Shown here: piece after piece, positions 9,881 through 18,959 of the stretch
Numbering within the stretch: the first letter of the stretch is position 1
Layout of the letters: every line of letters starts with the position of its first letter
Source: Enterosoma sp002399505
GTDB lineage: Bacteria; Bacillota_I; Bacilli_A; RFN20; CAG-288
Assembly (NCBI GenBank): GCA_036830315.1
Contig: DAISOU010000005.1
Span: 11,323-75,322, forward strand
Reading direction: 5' to 3'
Length of the DNA: 64,000 nucleotides
The notes under the pieces: model-generated
Told to the model about the DNA's origin: nothing
Seen by the model: the letters and a program-made list of their open reading frames with translations, nothing else
Databases searched by the model: none
Program-made: the position numbers and the translations under genes

Positions 9881-11065
9881 ATGAAAAAGAAAATGTTTGG
9901 ACTTCTGCCTCTACTACTCGTCATGACTCTGACTAGCTGCGGAGAAAAAGAGCTCTCCGGTGTCGCCAGAGCTGCCGCTGCTAAGGGCGCAATTGACGCC
10001 TATACGAATGGAACTGTCGTTCTTCCTGCAAATAAGTCTTTTGGTGCCGAAATCGATCTCAATTCCGAGATTGAAGGAACCGCCACTTTAAAGACCACTA
10101 AGACCAATACCGACAGTACAAAGACCACTGATGAGACTTCAGCGACCATCAAGAATTCTCTCTCTTTAAATGCTAAGGCTGCAGCTATCCTCTCGGGTGA
10201 AAATCAGAGCATCACCCTTTACGGCAAGGGAAAAGACGCCGGGTCTGTTTCAATAACCGCTTCTGAGGGCAAGGCTGAGTACGCTTTCAGCGGCGAAGCC
10301 GAAACCAAGAACGAAATCTCCGATAATCTGTATTCGTCAACCAGCCTCAAGTCTTCTTATTCCGTCAACGAGAATAAGAGTTCCTTTGAAGGTGACAAGC
10401 TCTTCTATTCCAAGACCACTTCTATGACTCTCATCAACAATTTCCTCAATAAGTTCTTTGGAACCGAATCCCTTGCTGATCTTGAAAAGCTTCCCGCCAT
10501 CACCATTACCGATGAACAGAAGGAAGACCTGATTGAAGATTTCTCCGGAATCACTGATTCCACAGCCTATTCCATCAAGCTTCTCCAGGATGGAAACAAT
10601 ACCAAATTCAGTTTTGACATCAACAATTCCTACCTTTTGTCTCTTAACGGAACTAATATCGCTGTTTCCGATAATGAAATCTTAGAGGGAATGACCGATA
10701 TCATCGGAAATGTCGGTGACCTGATCGGTTCCACTTCCTCTGATTTAGCTTCCCTGGTTCCTACTTTCACCAAAGACAGCAAGATCAGTTTTTATGCTAC
10801 CTTAGGTGCTGATTACCTCCCCGTCAAGGCTGGAATCGACTTAGATTTAGGCAATGTCTCTTTCGCCTATAAAACCGAAGAAAATTCCTATGACTACCTA
10901 GTCTTAGCTGCAACTGAAGGCAACTTTTCCTTCAAGGCCCTCAAGCTTGACCTGAAGGTTGAGCTATCTTATGGTGACAAGGTCAAGAAGGCCTGTGACC
11001 TTACTGATTCCGAGAAGAAGAACATCCTTGAAAAGGGAACTGCTCTCGGCAATCAAGTCCTCTAA
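9881..11065 (+). CDS. Lipoprotein of unknown function
   Basis: 394 aa. The ATG at 9881 is preferred to an in-frame TTG at 9875 because AAAGGAAA (about 9866-9873) is correctly spaced only for the ATG. The lipoprotein signal ends in a TSC lipobox. The mature protein begins with an Ala-rich helix-like stretch, then a long Ser/Thr/Lys-rich beta-type region. Its general style (repeated LSLN, TDSTAYSIKL strands) resembles the two giant proteins before it, so it may belong to the same surface family. It has its own promoter and terminator, so it is a monocistronic unit. Confidence 0.75.
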   Translation: MKKKMFGLLPLLLVMTLTSCGEKELSGVARAAAAKGAIDAYTNGTVVLPANKSFGAEIDLNSEIEGTATLKTTKTNTDSTKTTDETSATIKNSLSLNAKAAAILSGENQSITLYGKGKDAGSVSITASEGKAEYAFSGEAETKNEISDNLYSSTSLKSSYSVNENKSSFEGDKLFYSKTTSMTLINNFLNKFFGTESLADLEKLPAITITDEQKEDLIEDFSGITDSTAYSIKLLQDGNNTKFSFDINNSYLLSLNGTNIAVSDNEILEGMTDIIGNVGDLIGSTSSDLASLVPTFTKDSKISFYATLGADYLPVKAGIDLDLGNVSFAYKTEENSYDYLVLAATEGNFSFKALKLDLKVELSYGDKVKKACDLTDSEKKNILEKGTALGNQVL

Positions 11066-11084
11066 ACAATAAGACTTAAAAATT

Positions 11085-11116
11085 AAGCAGCAGCTTTTGT
11101 AAGCTGCTGCTTTTTT
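11085..11116 (+). terminator. Intrinsic terminator
   Basis: A perfect 12-bp stem (11085-11096 with 11101-11112, loop TTGT) runs into a T tract. It ends the 9881-11065 transcript. Confidence 0.9.
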
Positions 11117-11125
11117 GTTGCATTG

Positions 11126-11170
11126 AAAAAGCCCCGTCTCTCTGATTATCAATCAGGAAAACGAGGCTTT
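11126..11170 (-). terminator. Terminator of the convergent CBM lipoprotein gene
   Basis: On the minus strand, AAAGCCTCGT pairs with ACGGGGCTTT (one G-T pair) around an inner stem, followed by five T residues. Confidence 0.75.
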
Positions 11171-11177
11171 GAGGAAA

Positions 11178-13589
11178 CTATTCAGCGACAGGGGCTAAAA
11201 AGACGAAATCGACGTAATCGACGTTGCAACCGGCCTTTTCAAAACTGAACTTCATCGTATGCCTGCCAGCTTCTAAGGCCTTAGAAGTGGCATCGCAGAT
11301 TTTCCAGTTATGCCAGTCATTGGTGTGAGTCTCATCGGCTTTTCCTAATACTAAAGTAGGGTCAGTCCATTCCACTTTATTTCCATCGACATAGACGGAA
11401 TAGTTCTCGCCGATGACCAGGGCTTCATATTTAGAGAGACGTAAGCTGAGACTGAGATTGATGGCAATAGTGTTCTCGAAGCTGATTTCAAAATAAGAAC
11501 CGGGATTGCAGTGGCAGAGAAGACTGTGGCCGGAGGTTTCGGCAATGGCCTCGTCGGAAGTCTCAGTGAAACTGCTTCCGCCATCGCTGATAAGGTTAGT
11601 CTTATCAACGTTTTCGCCTTCAATACGGACAGTCTCGGCACCTTTTACAAAGAAGTCAGAGCCATAGCCGTTAGTGATGATCTTGATGCAGTCCATATTG
11701 GGAAAGGCATTGGTGGCGGTCAAAGTAAGGTGATGCATACCGGCAGCTAAGAGAGTATTGCTGATAGTCACTTCTTTCCAATTCCAATAGGTGTTACCTT
11801 CAACACTGCCGAAAGTGACAGCAGCGGGAGTGACTTCTTTATCATCTAAATTGAAAGCGACATTTCCGTCTAAGGCATAGTCAGCTTCAGGCTTTGCCAT
11901 CAGGGCGACAAGGTTTACAGTAGCCTTTTCATGAAGATTGAAATTGACAGAGAAGACTGTTTCCTTAGTGACATTGCCGATAGACTGACCGCCAGAGGTA
12001 GTCTCTAAGGCAGTTCCAGTAGGAGCTTCGGCCTTATAGGAGCCATCGGTGACCTTCATGGTCTCGGCTTCGATAAGAGTGGTTCCGTTTTTAGTGATCT
12101 GATATCCCGAAGATGCGGTATCGCCAAAGTACTCAGTCAGGAACTTGAAGCAGTCAAGGTTGATGGCAGCGTTTTTGCAGGTATAAGTGAAGGTGTGGAA
12201 ACCAGAAGCTAATATTACAGAAGTAAGATTAACATCTTTCCAATTGAAATACTGGTTGCCTTCTGCACTTCCAAATGTTTTATATCCGTTTGAATTAACT
12301 GCTGTCTCGTCGACTTTGAATTCGAGGTTGGCATCGACATCGAAAGTGCCATCAGCGGAGGCCATTCTCACCATCGGAGTGACAACTGCTTCATCAGTCA
12401 AGAACAGATTGACAGTCAAGACAGTTCCAGCACCGATGAATCCGATTGATTTTCCACCCGAGGTTCCTAAAGTGACTTCGTCGGAAGCTTCGATGCAGGA
12501 GGCACCGTCTGGATGAGAAGAAGCAACATCGGCTCTGACCACAAAGCCACTCAAGTCGAGATTTTCGACTTCAGCGATAACAGTTCCGTTTTCGGTAATC
12601 TGTTTATACTTGCTGACATCATCGAAGTCCTGGACAGTGAATTTAAAGCAATCGAGGTTGATACCCTGTGATCCCGTGATCGTATAGGTGAAAGTGTGAG
12701 CGCCGGCTTCCATAATGACCTTATCTAATTCGACATCCTTCCAATTGAAATACTGATTTCCTTCAGCTGATCCGAAGCTCTTATAGCCATTTGAATCAAT
12801 GGCCTTTTCATCGGCCTTGAAGGAGATGTTGTTGTCGACATCAAAGACAGAACCGGCATCAGCCATTCTGACGATAGGAGTAAGAACAAAGGCTTTCTCA
12901 GAATAGAAAGAAGCTTTGATGACGGTTCCAGTGCCGATGAATCCTATAGACTTTCCGCCCGAGGTTCCTAAAGTGGCTTCATCGGAAGACTCGATACAGG
13001 ATTCAGGAGTCGGATGAGTGGCCACACCGTCAGGACGGACGACAAATCCGCTCAGATCAAGATTTTCGACTTCCGTCTTATAAGTCTTGTTCTCAGTGAC
13101 GCGGAAATCATATTTATCAATTACAGTGATGGTGAGAGTAGCGTTTTTGGTGTCATCTTCAACAGAAGTACAGGTGATGACTGTCTCTCCTAAGCTAACA
13201 CCTGTCACAACGCCGTCAGCGACAGTGGCGACTTCAGGTTTAGAAGAAAGCCAGGTGACGGCGTTGTTGGTGGCATTAGTCACAGTGGCAGTCAAAGTGA
13301 TGGTGGAATCGAGCTTGACGGAAGTGTCACCCTCTAATTTGACGGAAATAACGGCCGGAACAGCAGATGAAGACGAAGAAGAGGATGAAGATGACGAAGA
13401 AGAAACAGGAGTTGAAGTGCCTGGTTTTACAGAAGAATCACTAGGCTTAGTGGAACTTTCTCCAACTGATACAGAGTTTCCTCCCGTACTTATAGAACTA
13501 GAAGAAGAGGGAGTTTTTGCGCAGGCCTGCAAAGCTAAACCACAGATTAAGATTAAAGGCAACAACGTCTTGGAAATATGTTTTTTCAT
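11178..13589 (-). CDS. Lipoprotein with Big_2 domain and four CBM6-like modules
   Basis: 803 aa from the ATG at 13589. An upstream ATG at 13622 lacks a ribosome site, while AAAGGAA precedes the chosen start. The order is: signal with lipobox LQAC (Cys 23), long Ser-rich linker (about 25-80), one bacterial Ig-like Big_2 domain (about 82-160, SSKPEVATV pattern), then four tandem beta-sandwich modules of about 155 residues. Each module runs from an E-x-E/A-N/T-L or E-A-E-T start, through GGKSIG, to NWKDV, AGxHTFT and NLDCFKF. This is the layout of family 6/35 carbohydrate-binding modules. No catalytic domain is present, so it probably binds glycans at the cell surface for the nearby GH3 enzymes. 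The divergent gene at 13918 carries one copy of the same module. Confidence 0.85.
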   Translation of the reverse strand: MKKHISKTLLPLILICGLALQACAKTPSSSSSISTGGNSVSVGESSTKPSDSSVKPGTSTPVSSSSSSSSSSSSSAVPAVISVKLEGDTSVKLDSTITLTATVTNATNNAVTWLSSKPEVATVADGVVTGVSLGETVITCTSVEDDTKNATLTITVIDKYDFRVTENKTYKTEVENLDLSGFVVRPDGVATHPTPESCIESSDEATLGTSGGKSIGFIGTGTVIKASFYSEKAFVLTPIVRMADAGSVFDVDNNISFKADEKAIDSNGYKSFGSAEGNQYFNWKDVELDKVIMEAGAHTFTYTITGSQGINLDCFKFTVQDFDDVSKYKQITENGTVIAEVENLDLSGFVVRADVASSHPDGASCIEASDEVTLGTSGGKSIGFIGAGTVLTVNLFLTDEAVVTPMVRMASADGTFDVDANLEFKVDETAVNSNGYKTFGSAEGNQYFNWKDVNLTSVILASGFHTFTYTCKNAAINLDCFKFLTEYFGDTASSGYQITKNGTTLIEAETMKVTDGSYKAEAPTGTALETTSGGQSIGNVTKETVFSVNFNLHEKATVNLVALMAKPEADYALDGNVAFNLDDKEVTPAAVTFGSVEGNTYWNWKEVTISNTLLAAGMHHLTLTATNAFPNMDCIKIITNGYGSDFFVKGAETVRIEGENVDKTNLISDGGSSFTETSDEAIAETSGHSLLCHCNPGSYFEISFENTIAINLSLSLRLSKYEALVIGENYSVYVDGNKVEWTDPTLVLGKADETHTNDWHNWKICDATSKALEAGRHTMKFSFEKAGCNVDYVDFVFLAPVAE

Positions 13590-13620
13590 ATTTTTTCCTT
13601 TCTTTTGCTTTAGCCCGTAC

Positions 13621-13650
13621 ATAATAAAATGAATGTGTAAGAGCTTTCAA
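13621..13650 (-). promoter_or_regulatory. Promoter of the four-CBM lipoprotein gene
   Basis: On the minus strand, TTGAAA (13650-13645), an 18-bp spacer and TATTAT (13626-13621), about 32 bases before the start codon. Confidence 0.55.
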
Positions 13651-13767
13651 GGAATTATTCGTAATCTTCATTTTTCACTTCGAAATCTTATTTTTTGCAG
13701 TTTTTCAGCATTTTTCTATTTTTTATAGCCTGTTTTAAATGTGTTACGTTATTTTCGTCCTCAAAAA

Positions 13768-13781
13768 TGTATCCGTTTACA
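13768..13781. promoter_or_regulatory. Cre-like / LacI-family operator
   Basis: TGTATCCGTTTACA has near-dyad symmetry. It matches TGWAANCGNTNWCA at 13 of 14 positions on the reverse strand. It lies between two divergent CBM lipoprotein genes. The regulator (CcpA or another LacI-family protein) is not in the window. Confidence 0.5.
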
Positions 13782-13820
13782 AATTTTCGATTGGAAAAGT
13801 TAAGATTTCGCATAAATCCT

Positions 13821-13835
13821 TGTAAGCGGTTATCA
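13821..13835. promoter_or_regulatory. Second cre-like operator half-match
   Basis: TGTAAGCGGTTATCA has the TGTAAGCG half of the 28532 operator, but one extra base breaks the right arm. It lies 53 bases from the 13768 site and about 80 bases before the 13918 gene. Confidence 0.35.
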
Positions 13836-13917
13836 AATTGTCTACAATCACCACGCTTTAGCAAGTGTCGTGTCTTTGTGTGACTTAAACAACTCAAAAT
13901 AAAGGAGAAAAAAGTTT

Positions 13918-14625
13918 ATGAAAAAAAGTTTAATGAAGATTCCCTTCCTTATGATGTCTCTTCTGTTGATTGCCAGCTGTGGTGAAACCAAGAATTCTGT
14001 TTCTTCGTCATCTGTACAAGAAAACTCTTCTTCTAAAGGCGATGACGGTTTTAGCTTCGTTCATCCTGATCAGTCTTCGGAAGCTTCAAGCAGCTCTTCT
14101 TCAACCAGCCATGAATTAGTGGCCTATGAATTAGCTGTCATCACTGAAAACAGAACTATCGAAAATCCTTATCTCGTCGAAGCTGAAGACTGCGATACTT
14201 CAAACTGCACTTTACAGGCCGGATGCAGTGATTTCTTCGAACAGCCGGAAGCCAAATATCCCACTAGCGGCGGAGAATGCTTAGCCTGTATCGATGCGCC
14301 TAGTCTCATCGCCTTCAAGATCAATGTCAAAGGAACCTGTGATCTGACCTTCTATACTGTCTCTGCCAAATACGAAAGCAATTATTCCCTTGATAGCAAC
14401 GTTCAGTATTACCTGGATGAGAACACACCCTTTGTCACTGATTTTGCCTCGTTCGGAGGAACAGATACAAATCAGTGGTACAACTGGAAAGAAGTAGAAC
14501 TTGGAACCAATACCGGTGTCACTGCCGGCATGCATCAGTTCAACATCAAAGTAAACGGCCAGTTCTGCAATACCGATTGCTTCAAGATTGTCGTTTCCAA
14601 TTTCGTCGCCGCCGAAGCCGCCTAA
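13918..14625 (+). CDS. Lipoprotein with one CBM6-like module
   Basis: 235 aa. AAAGGAGAA lies upstream. The lipobox is IASC, followed by a Ser-rich linker (about 28-65). One beta-sandwich module (about 75-235) shows an EAED start, a GGE-C segment, WYNWKEV, AGMHQF and NTDCFKI. It is the same module type as in the divergent 803-aa protein and was probably duplicated from it. It lacks any catalytic domain, so glycan binding at the surface is inferred. It precedes the first GH3 gene by 74 bases with no terminator between, so co-transcription is likely. Confidence 0.8.
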   Translation: MKKSLMKIPFLMMSLLLIASCGETKNSVSSSSVQENSSSKGDDGFSFVHPDQSSEASSSSSSTSHELVAYELAVITENRTIENPYLVEAEDCDTSNCTLQAGCSDFFEQPEAKYPTSGGECLACIDAPSLIAFKINVKGTCDLTFYTVSAKYESNYSLDSNVQYYLDENTPFVTDFASFGGTDTNQWYNWKEVELGTNTGVTAGMHQFNIKVNGQFCNTDCFKIVVSNFVAAEAA

Positions 14626-14699
14626 TAAGCAAAACATTTATTAATTAATCATCTTTATTCTACTTACCTTTTATGTTAGCCCAAAAGGAGGGCTTTAAA

Positions 14700-17642
14700 G
14701 TGAAACGAACAACAGCAATTACTAATTTTTCAACCATCATTATGATCGCCGCTGTTTTAGGTATCGGAAATGGAGTCGCCTTCACGTATGGCGGCACTAT
14801 CGATCTCTACCTAAGCAAAAGCGAAACCAATTACGATACAGAAGAAGTCGAAAACGCCATGTCTCTTGGAAAGGACCTCGCTATCGAGATCTCTCAGAAC
14901 GGTTCTGTCCTTTTAAAGAATGAGAATGACTGTCTGCCTTTGACTAAGCCGGCCATCAATATCTTTGGCTGGGGGAGCTCCGATAACGGATTCCTCTATC
15001 AGGGCGGCGGTTCTTCAGAAGGCGGATACTCAGCAGACAAAGTCTCTCTTTACAGTGCTTTTAGAAATGCCGGCTTCAGCATCAATGAAGGCTTAGCAAC
15101 TGCCTACAACAGTCTTTCCTATAGAAGAGAAGGCGCTCCTGATCAGGATCAGTTCTCTACCTATTATCGTCTCTATGAACCGGGCGAAAGCTTCTACACC
15201 GAAAGTCTGATGAACTCAGCCAAGTCTTTCTCTGACACAGCCGTCATCGTCTTATCAAGACGTGCGACTGAAGGTGACGATCTTCCTAAGTGCCAGTACA
15301 ACGAAAACGGCGTACAGGATACAAGCCGCAATTACCTGGCTTTGTCTGATAAGGAAGCTTTGTTAGTCAACAAGGTGACTTCCAACTTCGAGAAAGTCAT
15401 CGTCCTCTTCAACACTTCAGCTCCGATGGAAATGGGATTTGTCGACTATAAGGGAATCGATGCTGCCTTAAATATTGGCTATCCTGGCTATTATGGAACA
15501 ACCGGTGTCGTCGATATCCTCAATGGTGGAACCAATCCTTCCGCTAAGATGGTCGATACCGCAGCCTATTCTCTCGCTTCTGCTCCAAGTTATGTCAACG
15601 TCGGAAACGAATCACTTCACACCTATGAGGGACGCGGCGGCAAATATACCGATTATGCCGAAGATATCTATATCGGATATCGCTGGTATGAGACTGCCGA
15701 CCAAGAAGGATACTTCGATCAGACTACTTTAAACAGCTACGGAAAAGAACTCTCCGGCTATAACGCCGTCGTTCAGTATCCTTTCGGATACGGCTTAAGC
15801 TACACCACCTTCGATTGGACTGTCGTCTCGGCTAAAATCGGCGACAAGAACCTCAGTGCTCTTGAAGAGAAGGATATGACGGCCGATATGAAAGTCACTG
15901 TCGAAGTCTGGGTTGAAAACACCGGAAAGGTAGCCGGAAAAGATGTTGTCGGTCTCTATTATTCTTCTCCTTATACAAAGGGCGGAATCGAAAAGAGCGC
16001 CGTCGATCTCATCGACTTCCAGAAGACCGGTCTCATCAAGCCGGGTCTTGGCGAAAAGCTGACTCTTAACTGCCGTCTGGCTGATATGGCCGCCTATGAC
16101 ACCTATGATAAGAACAACAACGGATTCATGGGCTATGAACTAGAAGGCGGAAACTATAATCTCTCTTTGAGAACTGATTCCCACACCGTCAAGAAGGTAG
16201 CTGAAAACAACTCGGAAATGGCTCTCAAAATCCCCGCTACCGGATACAAATACGATAAGGATCCTGATACGGGTGAAAAGGTCGAGAACCGTTTCACTAC
16301 CTATTCAAATTCAACTTCCGGTGCTCAAAGTACTATCGATGAACCTCAGGCCACCTATGCTGTTTCAATCGATGGCAATGACAAAGACAGCAAATACAAT
16401 CAGGGTATCACCTATCTCTCCCGTTCTGACTTCAAGACTACTTATCCTACTAATAAGGGCAATAGAACCAGCTCCAAGGATTTCTATGACAACGTCTTCA
16501 AGATCCACGCTCCCACAATCGATGACAAGGATACAATGCCGAAAACTGGCAGCACTGAAACTGCCTACACCTTAAACGATGTCAAGGGACTTGCTTATGA
16601 TGATGAGAAGTGGGCAAAGTTAGTCCAGCAGCTCAGCATCGAAGAATTAGGAAACCTCTCTGCCGGCGGTGGCTTTGGAACCATGGCTATCGACAGAATC
16701 GGCAAACCTCATTGCACAGACAGCGATGGGGGAACTGGCTTCACCTCCGGTGTCTCCACCGGTGATTCTGGTCATGCCATCAAGTATCCCGCTGCCAACG
16801 TCCTCTCTCAGACCTGGGACTGGAAGGAAGCTTACAAGTGGGGCAATGCTATCGGTACTGAAGGACAGGCTTTGAAGATTCAGGGCTGGTATGCTCCTGG
16901 ATGCAACGTCCATCGTTCACCTTTAGGCGGAAGAAACTTCGAATACTTCTCCGAGGATGGATTGATGTGCGGTGTCTTTGTCGGTCATACCGTCAAGGGA
17001 GCCACTGAAAACGGTGTTTACTGCTATACCAAGCATTTTGCCGGAAACGACAGCGATGCCGGACGTAACGGTATGTTCAAATGGATGACTGAACAGTCTC
17101 TCCGTCAGATCTATGCTAAGCCTATGGAATTAGCCACCAAGATCGGCGGCGCCAATGCGGCGATGATCTCAGTCGACCGTATCGGCTCGGTCAGAGCCAC
17201 AGGCTCCAAGGCCTTACTGACTGACTTACTCAGAGATGAGTGGGGATTCAGAGGATCGACCATCACTGATTATTATCAGGGCGGAAACGTCAATGATATG
17301 GATGAAAGTATTCGTGTCGGCTGCGATTTGGCTCTTAATCCTAACGGTTCCTATAAGCTCTTCGACGATTATACCAGTGCTACTTCAGTTATCGCCTTGC
17401 AGAATGCCGCTCACAACATCCTCTACACCTATATCAACACCGTCTATCGCACCGAAAACAAGACCGGTGTCGATATCGGTTCCGAAATAGGATCAGCCAC
17501 TTCTACTAATAAGAAGGACGGAACTTGGTGGAGACCAACCCTTATCACTATCGATGCCGTTGTCGCCGCCGGCTTATTGACCTGGGGTGTCTTATCCATC
17601 ATCTTCACCTGGTTCAAAAAAGAAACCAATGGCAAAATCTAA
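14700..17642 (+). CDS. Membrane-tethered, domain-inverted GH3 beta-glycosidase
   Basis: 980 aa from a GTG at 14700. AAGGAGG lies 8 bases upstream, whereas the ATG at 14673 has no site. GH3 enzymes remove terminal beta-linked sugars. Here the usual C-terminal alpha/beta sandwich comes first (LLKNENDCLPL near residue 75), then a fibronectin-III-like unit (FGYGLSYTTFDW near 370), and last the catalytic barrel. The barrel carries the HRSPLGGRNFEYFSED and TKHFAGND motifs and the nucleophile Asp857 in TITDYYQGG. One hydrophobic helix at the N-terminus and another near the C-terminus, followed by KKE, imply a protein fixed in the membrane at both ends with the enzyme outside. It is coupled to the next gene, whose ribosome site overlaps the stop codon. 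Confidence 0.9.
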   Translation: MKRTTAITNFSTIIMIAAVLGIGNGVAFTYGGTIDLYLSKSETNYDTEEVENAMSLGKDLAIEISQNGSVLLKNENDCLPLTKPAINIFGWGSSDNGFLYQGGGSSEGGYSADKVSLYSAFRNAGFSINEGLATAYNSLSYRREGAPDQDQFSTYYRLYEPGESFYTESLMNSAKSFSDTAVIVLSRRATEGDDLPKCQYNENGVQDTSRNYLALSDKEALLVNKVTSNFEKVIVLFNTSAPMEMGFVDYKGIDAALNIGYPGYYGTTGVVDILNGGTNPSAKMVDTAAYSLASAPSYVNVGNESLHTYEGRGGKYTDYAEDIYIGYRWYETADQEGYFDQTTLNSYGKELSGYNAVVQYPFGYGLSYTTFDWTVVSAKIGDKNLSALEEKDMTADMKVTVEVWVENTGKVAGKDVVGLYYSSPYTKGGIEKSAVDLIDFQKTGLIKPGLGEKLTLNCRLADMAAYDTYDKNNNGFMGYELEGGNYNLSLRTDSHTVKKVAENNSEMALKIPATGYKYDKDPDTGEKVENRFTTYSNSTSGAQSTIDEPQATYAVSIDGNDKDSKYNQGITYLSRSDFKTTYPTNKGNRTSSKDFYDNVFKIHAPTIDDKDTMPKTGSTETAYTLNDVKGLAYDDEKWAKLVQQLSIEELGNLSAGGGFGTMAIDRIGKPHCTDSDGGTGFTSGVSTGDSGHAIKYPAANVLSQTWDWKEAYKWGNAIGTEGQALKIQGWYAPGCNVHRSPLGGRNFEYFSEDGLMCGVFVGHTVKGATENGVYCYTKHFAGNDSDAGRNGMFKWMTEQSLRQIYAKPMELATKIGGANAAMISVDRIGSVRATGSKALLTDLLRDEWGFRGSTITDYYQGGNVNDMDESIRVGCDLALNPNGSYKLFDDYTSATSVIALQNAAHNILYTYINTVYRTENKTGVDIGSEIGSATSTNKKDGTWWRPTLITIDAVVAAGLLTWGVLSIIFTWFKKETNGKI

Positions 17643-17653
17643 GGAGAATGACC

Positions 17654-18190
17654 ATGAAAGAAAATGTTAAATTAAGTATCTACGAGGGGGTGGCGGCTTT
17701 AGCCTCCCTCCTCGTTCTTCTCTTCTGTTTTCTCCCGGCCTATTCTGAAAGTGAAGGCTTAGTTCTCACCGATATGCAGCTGATCTTCGGAAACATCCGT
17801 ACGGAAGCCAATCCCCTTCTCATCTGTGCCTTCATCATCGTGATTCTGGCTCTCTTAGTCAATATTGCCGGAGCTATCCTCACTTTCTTAGGAAAGACCG
17901 ATGACAAGATTTCGACAATCTTCGGTATCACTGGTGCTGCTTTAGTCTTGATCGGCGGAATCATCTTAACCTGCTCTATCCTCATCACCGGACTTGACAA
18001 GGCCAACTCGGAATTAGGATTGATCCAGGGAAACTGGTCTATCGGTGTTGCCAACTTCTTAGTCGTCATCTTCTCTTTGATATCAGCAGGATTCAATTAT
18101 CCTTCCGCTCTTATCATTCTTCATCACCAGGACTTAGCTGACAAAAATAAAAAAGCACAGAAGAATCCAACTTCGAATGAGTCCAATTAA
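17654..18190 (+). CDS. Four-helix membrane protein
   Basis: 178 aa. AAGGAG overlaps the GH3 stop codon. ATG 17654 is correctly spaced, while the ATG at 17648 is too close. Four hydrophobic segments are visible (about residues 10-30, 53-76, 87-110 and 127-152), ending in a Lys/Asn-rich cytoplasmic tail. I recognise no family. Coupling to the GH3 gene, and its position just before a two-component system, suggest a partner of the surface enzyme or a sensor accessory. That is inference from context. Confidence 0.75.
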   Translation: MKENVKLSIYEGVAALASLLVLLFCFLPAYSESEGLVLTDMQLIFGNIRTEANPLLICAFIIVILALLVNIAGAILTFLGKTDDKISTIFGITGAALVLIGGIILTCSILITGLDKANSELGLIQGNWSIGVANFLVVIFSLISAGFNYPSALIILHHQDLADKNKKAQKNPTSNESN

Positions 18191-18198
18191 TCTACCTA

Positions 18199-18227
18199 TT
18201 TAAAAAGATACGGGATTAGTCTATAAT
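18199..18227 (+). promoter_or_regulatory. Promoter of the LytTR/GHKL pair
   Basis: TTTAAA (18199-18204), a 17-bp spacer and TATAAT (18222-18227), ahead of an AAGGGG ribosome site. Confidence 0.7.
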
Positions 18228-18248
18228 TTAGTCAACAAGGGGTTACAG

Positions 18249-18959
18249 ATGTCACTTATAGCCATAATCGAAGACCAAGATAATGAATGTGAAACCCTGA
18301 AGGGCTATTTTGAAAGATTGTCTAAAGAAGAAGGCAAGAGATTTTCTCTTGCCTTCTTTCATAACGGAGAAGACTTTTTGAGAGACTTCGTTAAAGGAAA
18401 ATATGATCTGGTTTTGATGGACATCGAATTAGGAAACGGCATAAACGGTCTGGAGACTAGCAAAGAGCTGAGAAAGAAAGACGACAAGGTCATTTTGATA
18501 TTTATGACTAACCTCGCTCAATACGCCATTGACGGCTATACGGTCAATGCCTTCGATTACTGTGTCAAGCCTATCTCCTATTGGGATTTTAAGACAAGAA
18601 TTCTCAATGCCCTGACTCGCATCGATTCCAAAAGAAAGACTAAAGTTCTTATCAATGCCGATGGAAACAAGAGAATTATCGAAGCCGACTCTATTTATTA
18701 TGTGGAAGTTGACAATCATCTTCTCATTTATCACACTTCAGAAGGTGATTTCCAATTCTACGGTTCTCTGAAAAAAGAAACGGAAGAATTCGAAAACCTC
18801 AACTTCGCCAAATGCAATTCCTGTTTCCTTGTTAACCTTTCTCATGTAGAGAAGGTCGAAGGATTCGATGTGACTGTCGCCGGGCATAATTTATTGATTT
18901 CCCATCCTAAGAAGAAAGCCTTCTTAGATGCCTTAAATAAATTTCTGAGTCAATCATGA
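18249..18959 (+). CDS. LytTR response regulator (AgrA/ComE type)
   Basis: 236 aa. The receiver domain (about 1-120) has acidic residues E8, D9 and the phospho-acceptor Asp58 in LVLMDIE. A LytTR DNA-binding domain follows (about 135-234: IEADSIYYVEVDNH, then KCNSCFLVNLSHV). Such proteins bind direct repeats upstream of target promoters. The stop overlaps the kinase start by four bases (ATGA), so the two are translationally coupled. It is paralogous to the regulator at 32445, sharing for example the EDFLRDF/EEFLRDF stretch. Likely targets are the surrounding glycan genes, by position only. Confidence 0.9.
   Translation: MSLIAIIEDQDNECETLKGYFERLSKEEGKRFSLAFFHNGEDFLRDFVKGKYDLVLMDIELGNGINGLETSKELRKKDDKVILIFMTNLAQYAIDGYTVNAFDYCVKPISYWDFKTRILNALTRIDSKRKTKVLINADGNKRIIEADSIYYVEVDNHLLIYHTSEGDFQFYGSLKKETEEFENLNFAKCNSCFLVNLSHVEKVEGFDVTVAGHNLLISHPKKKAFLDALNKFLSQS

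Noticed and set aside
13688..13897. Overlapping short frames in the divergent CBM intergenic region
   Set aside because: They overlap each other on opposite strands, lack ribosome sites and cover the operator region.
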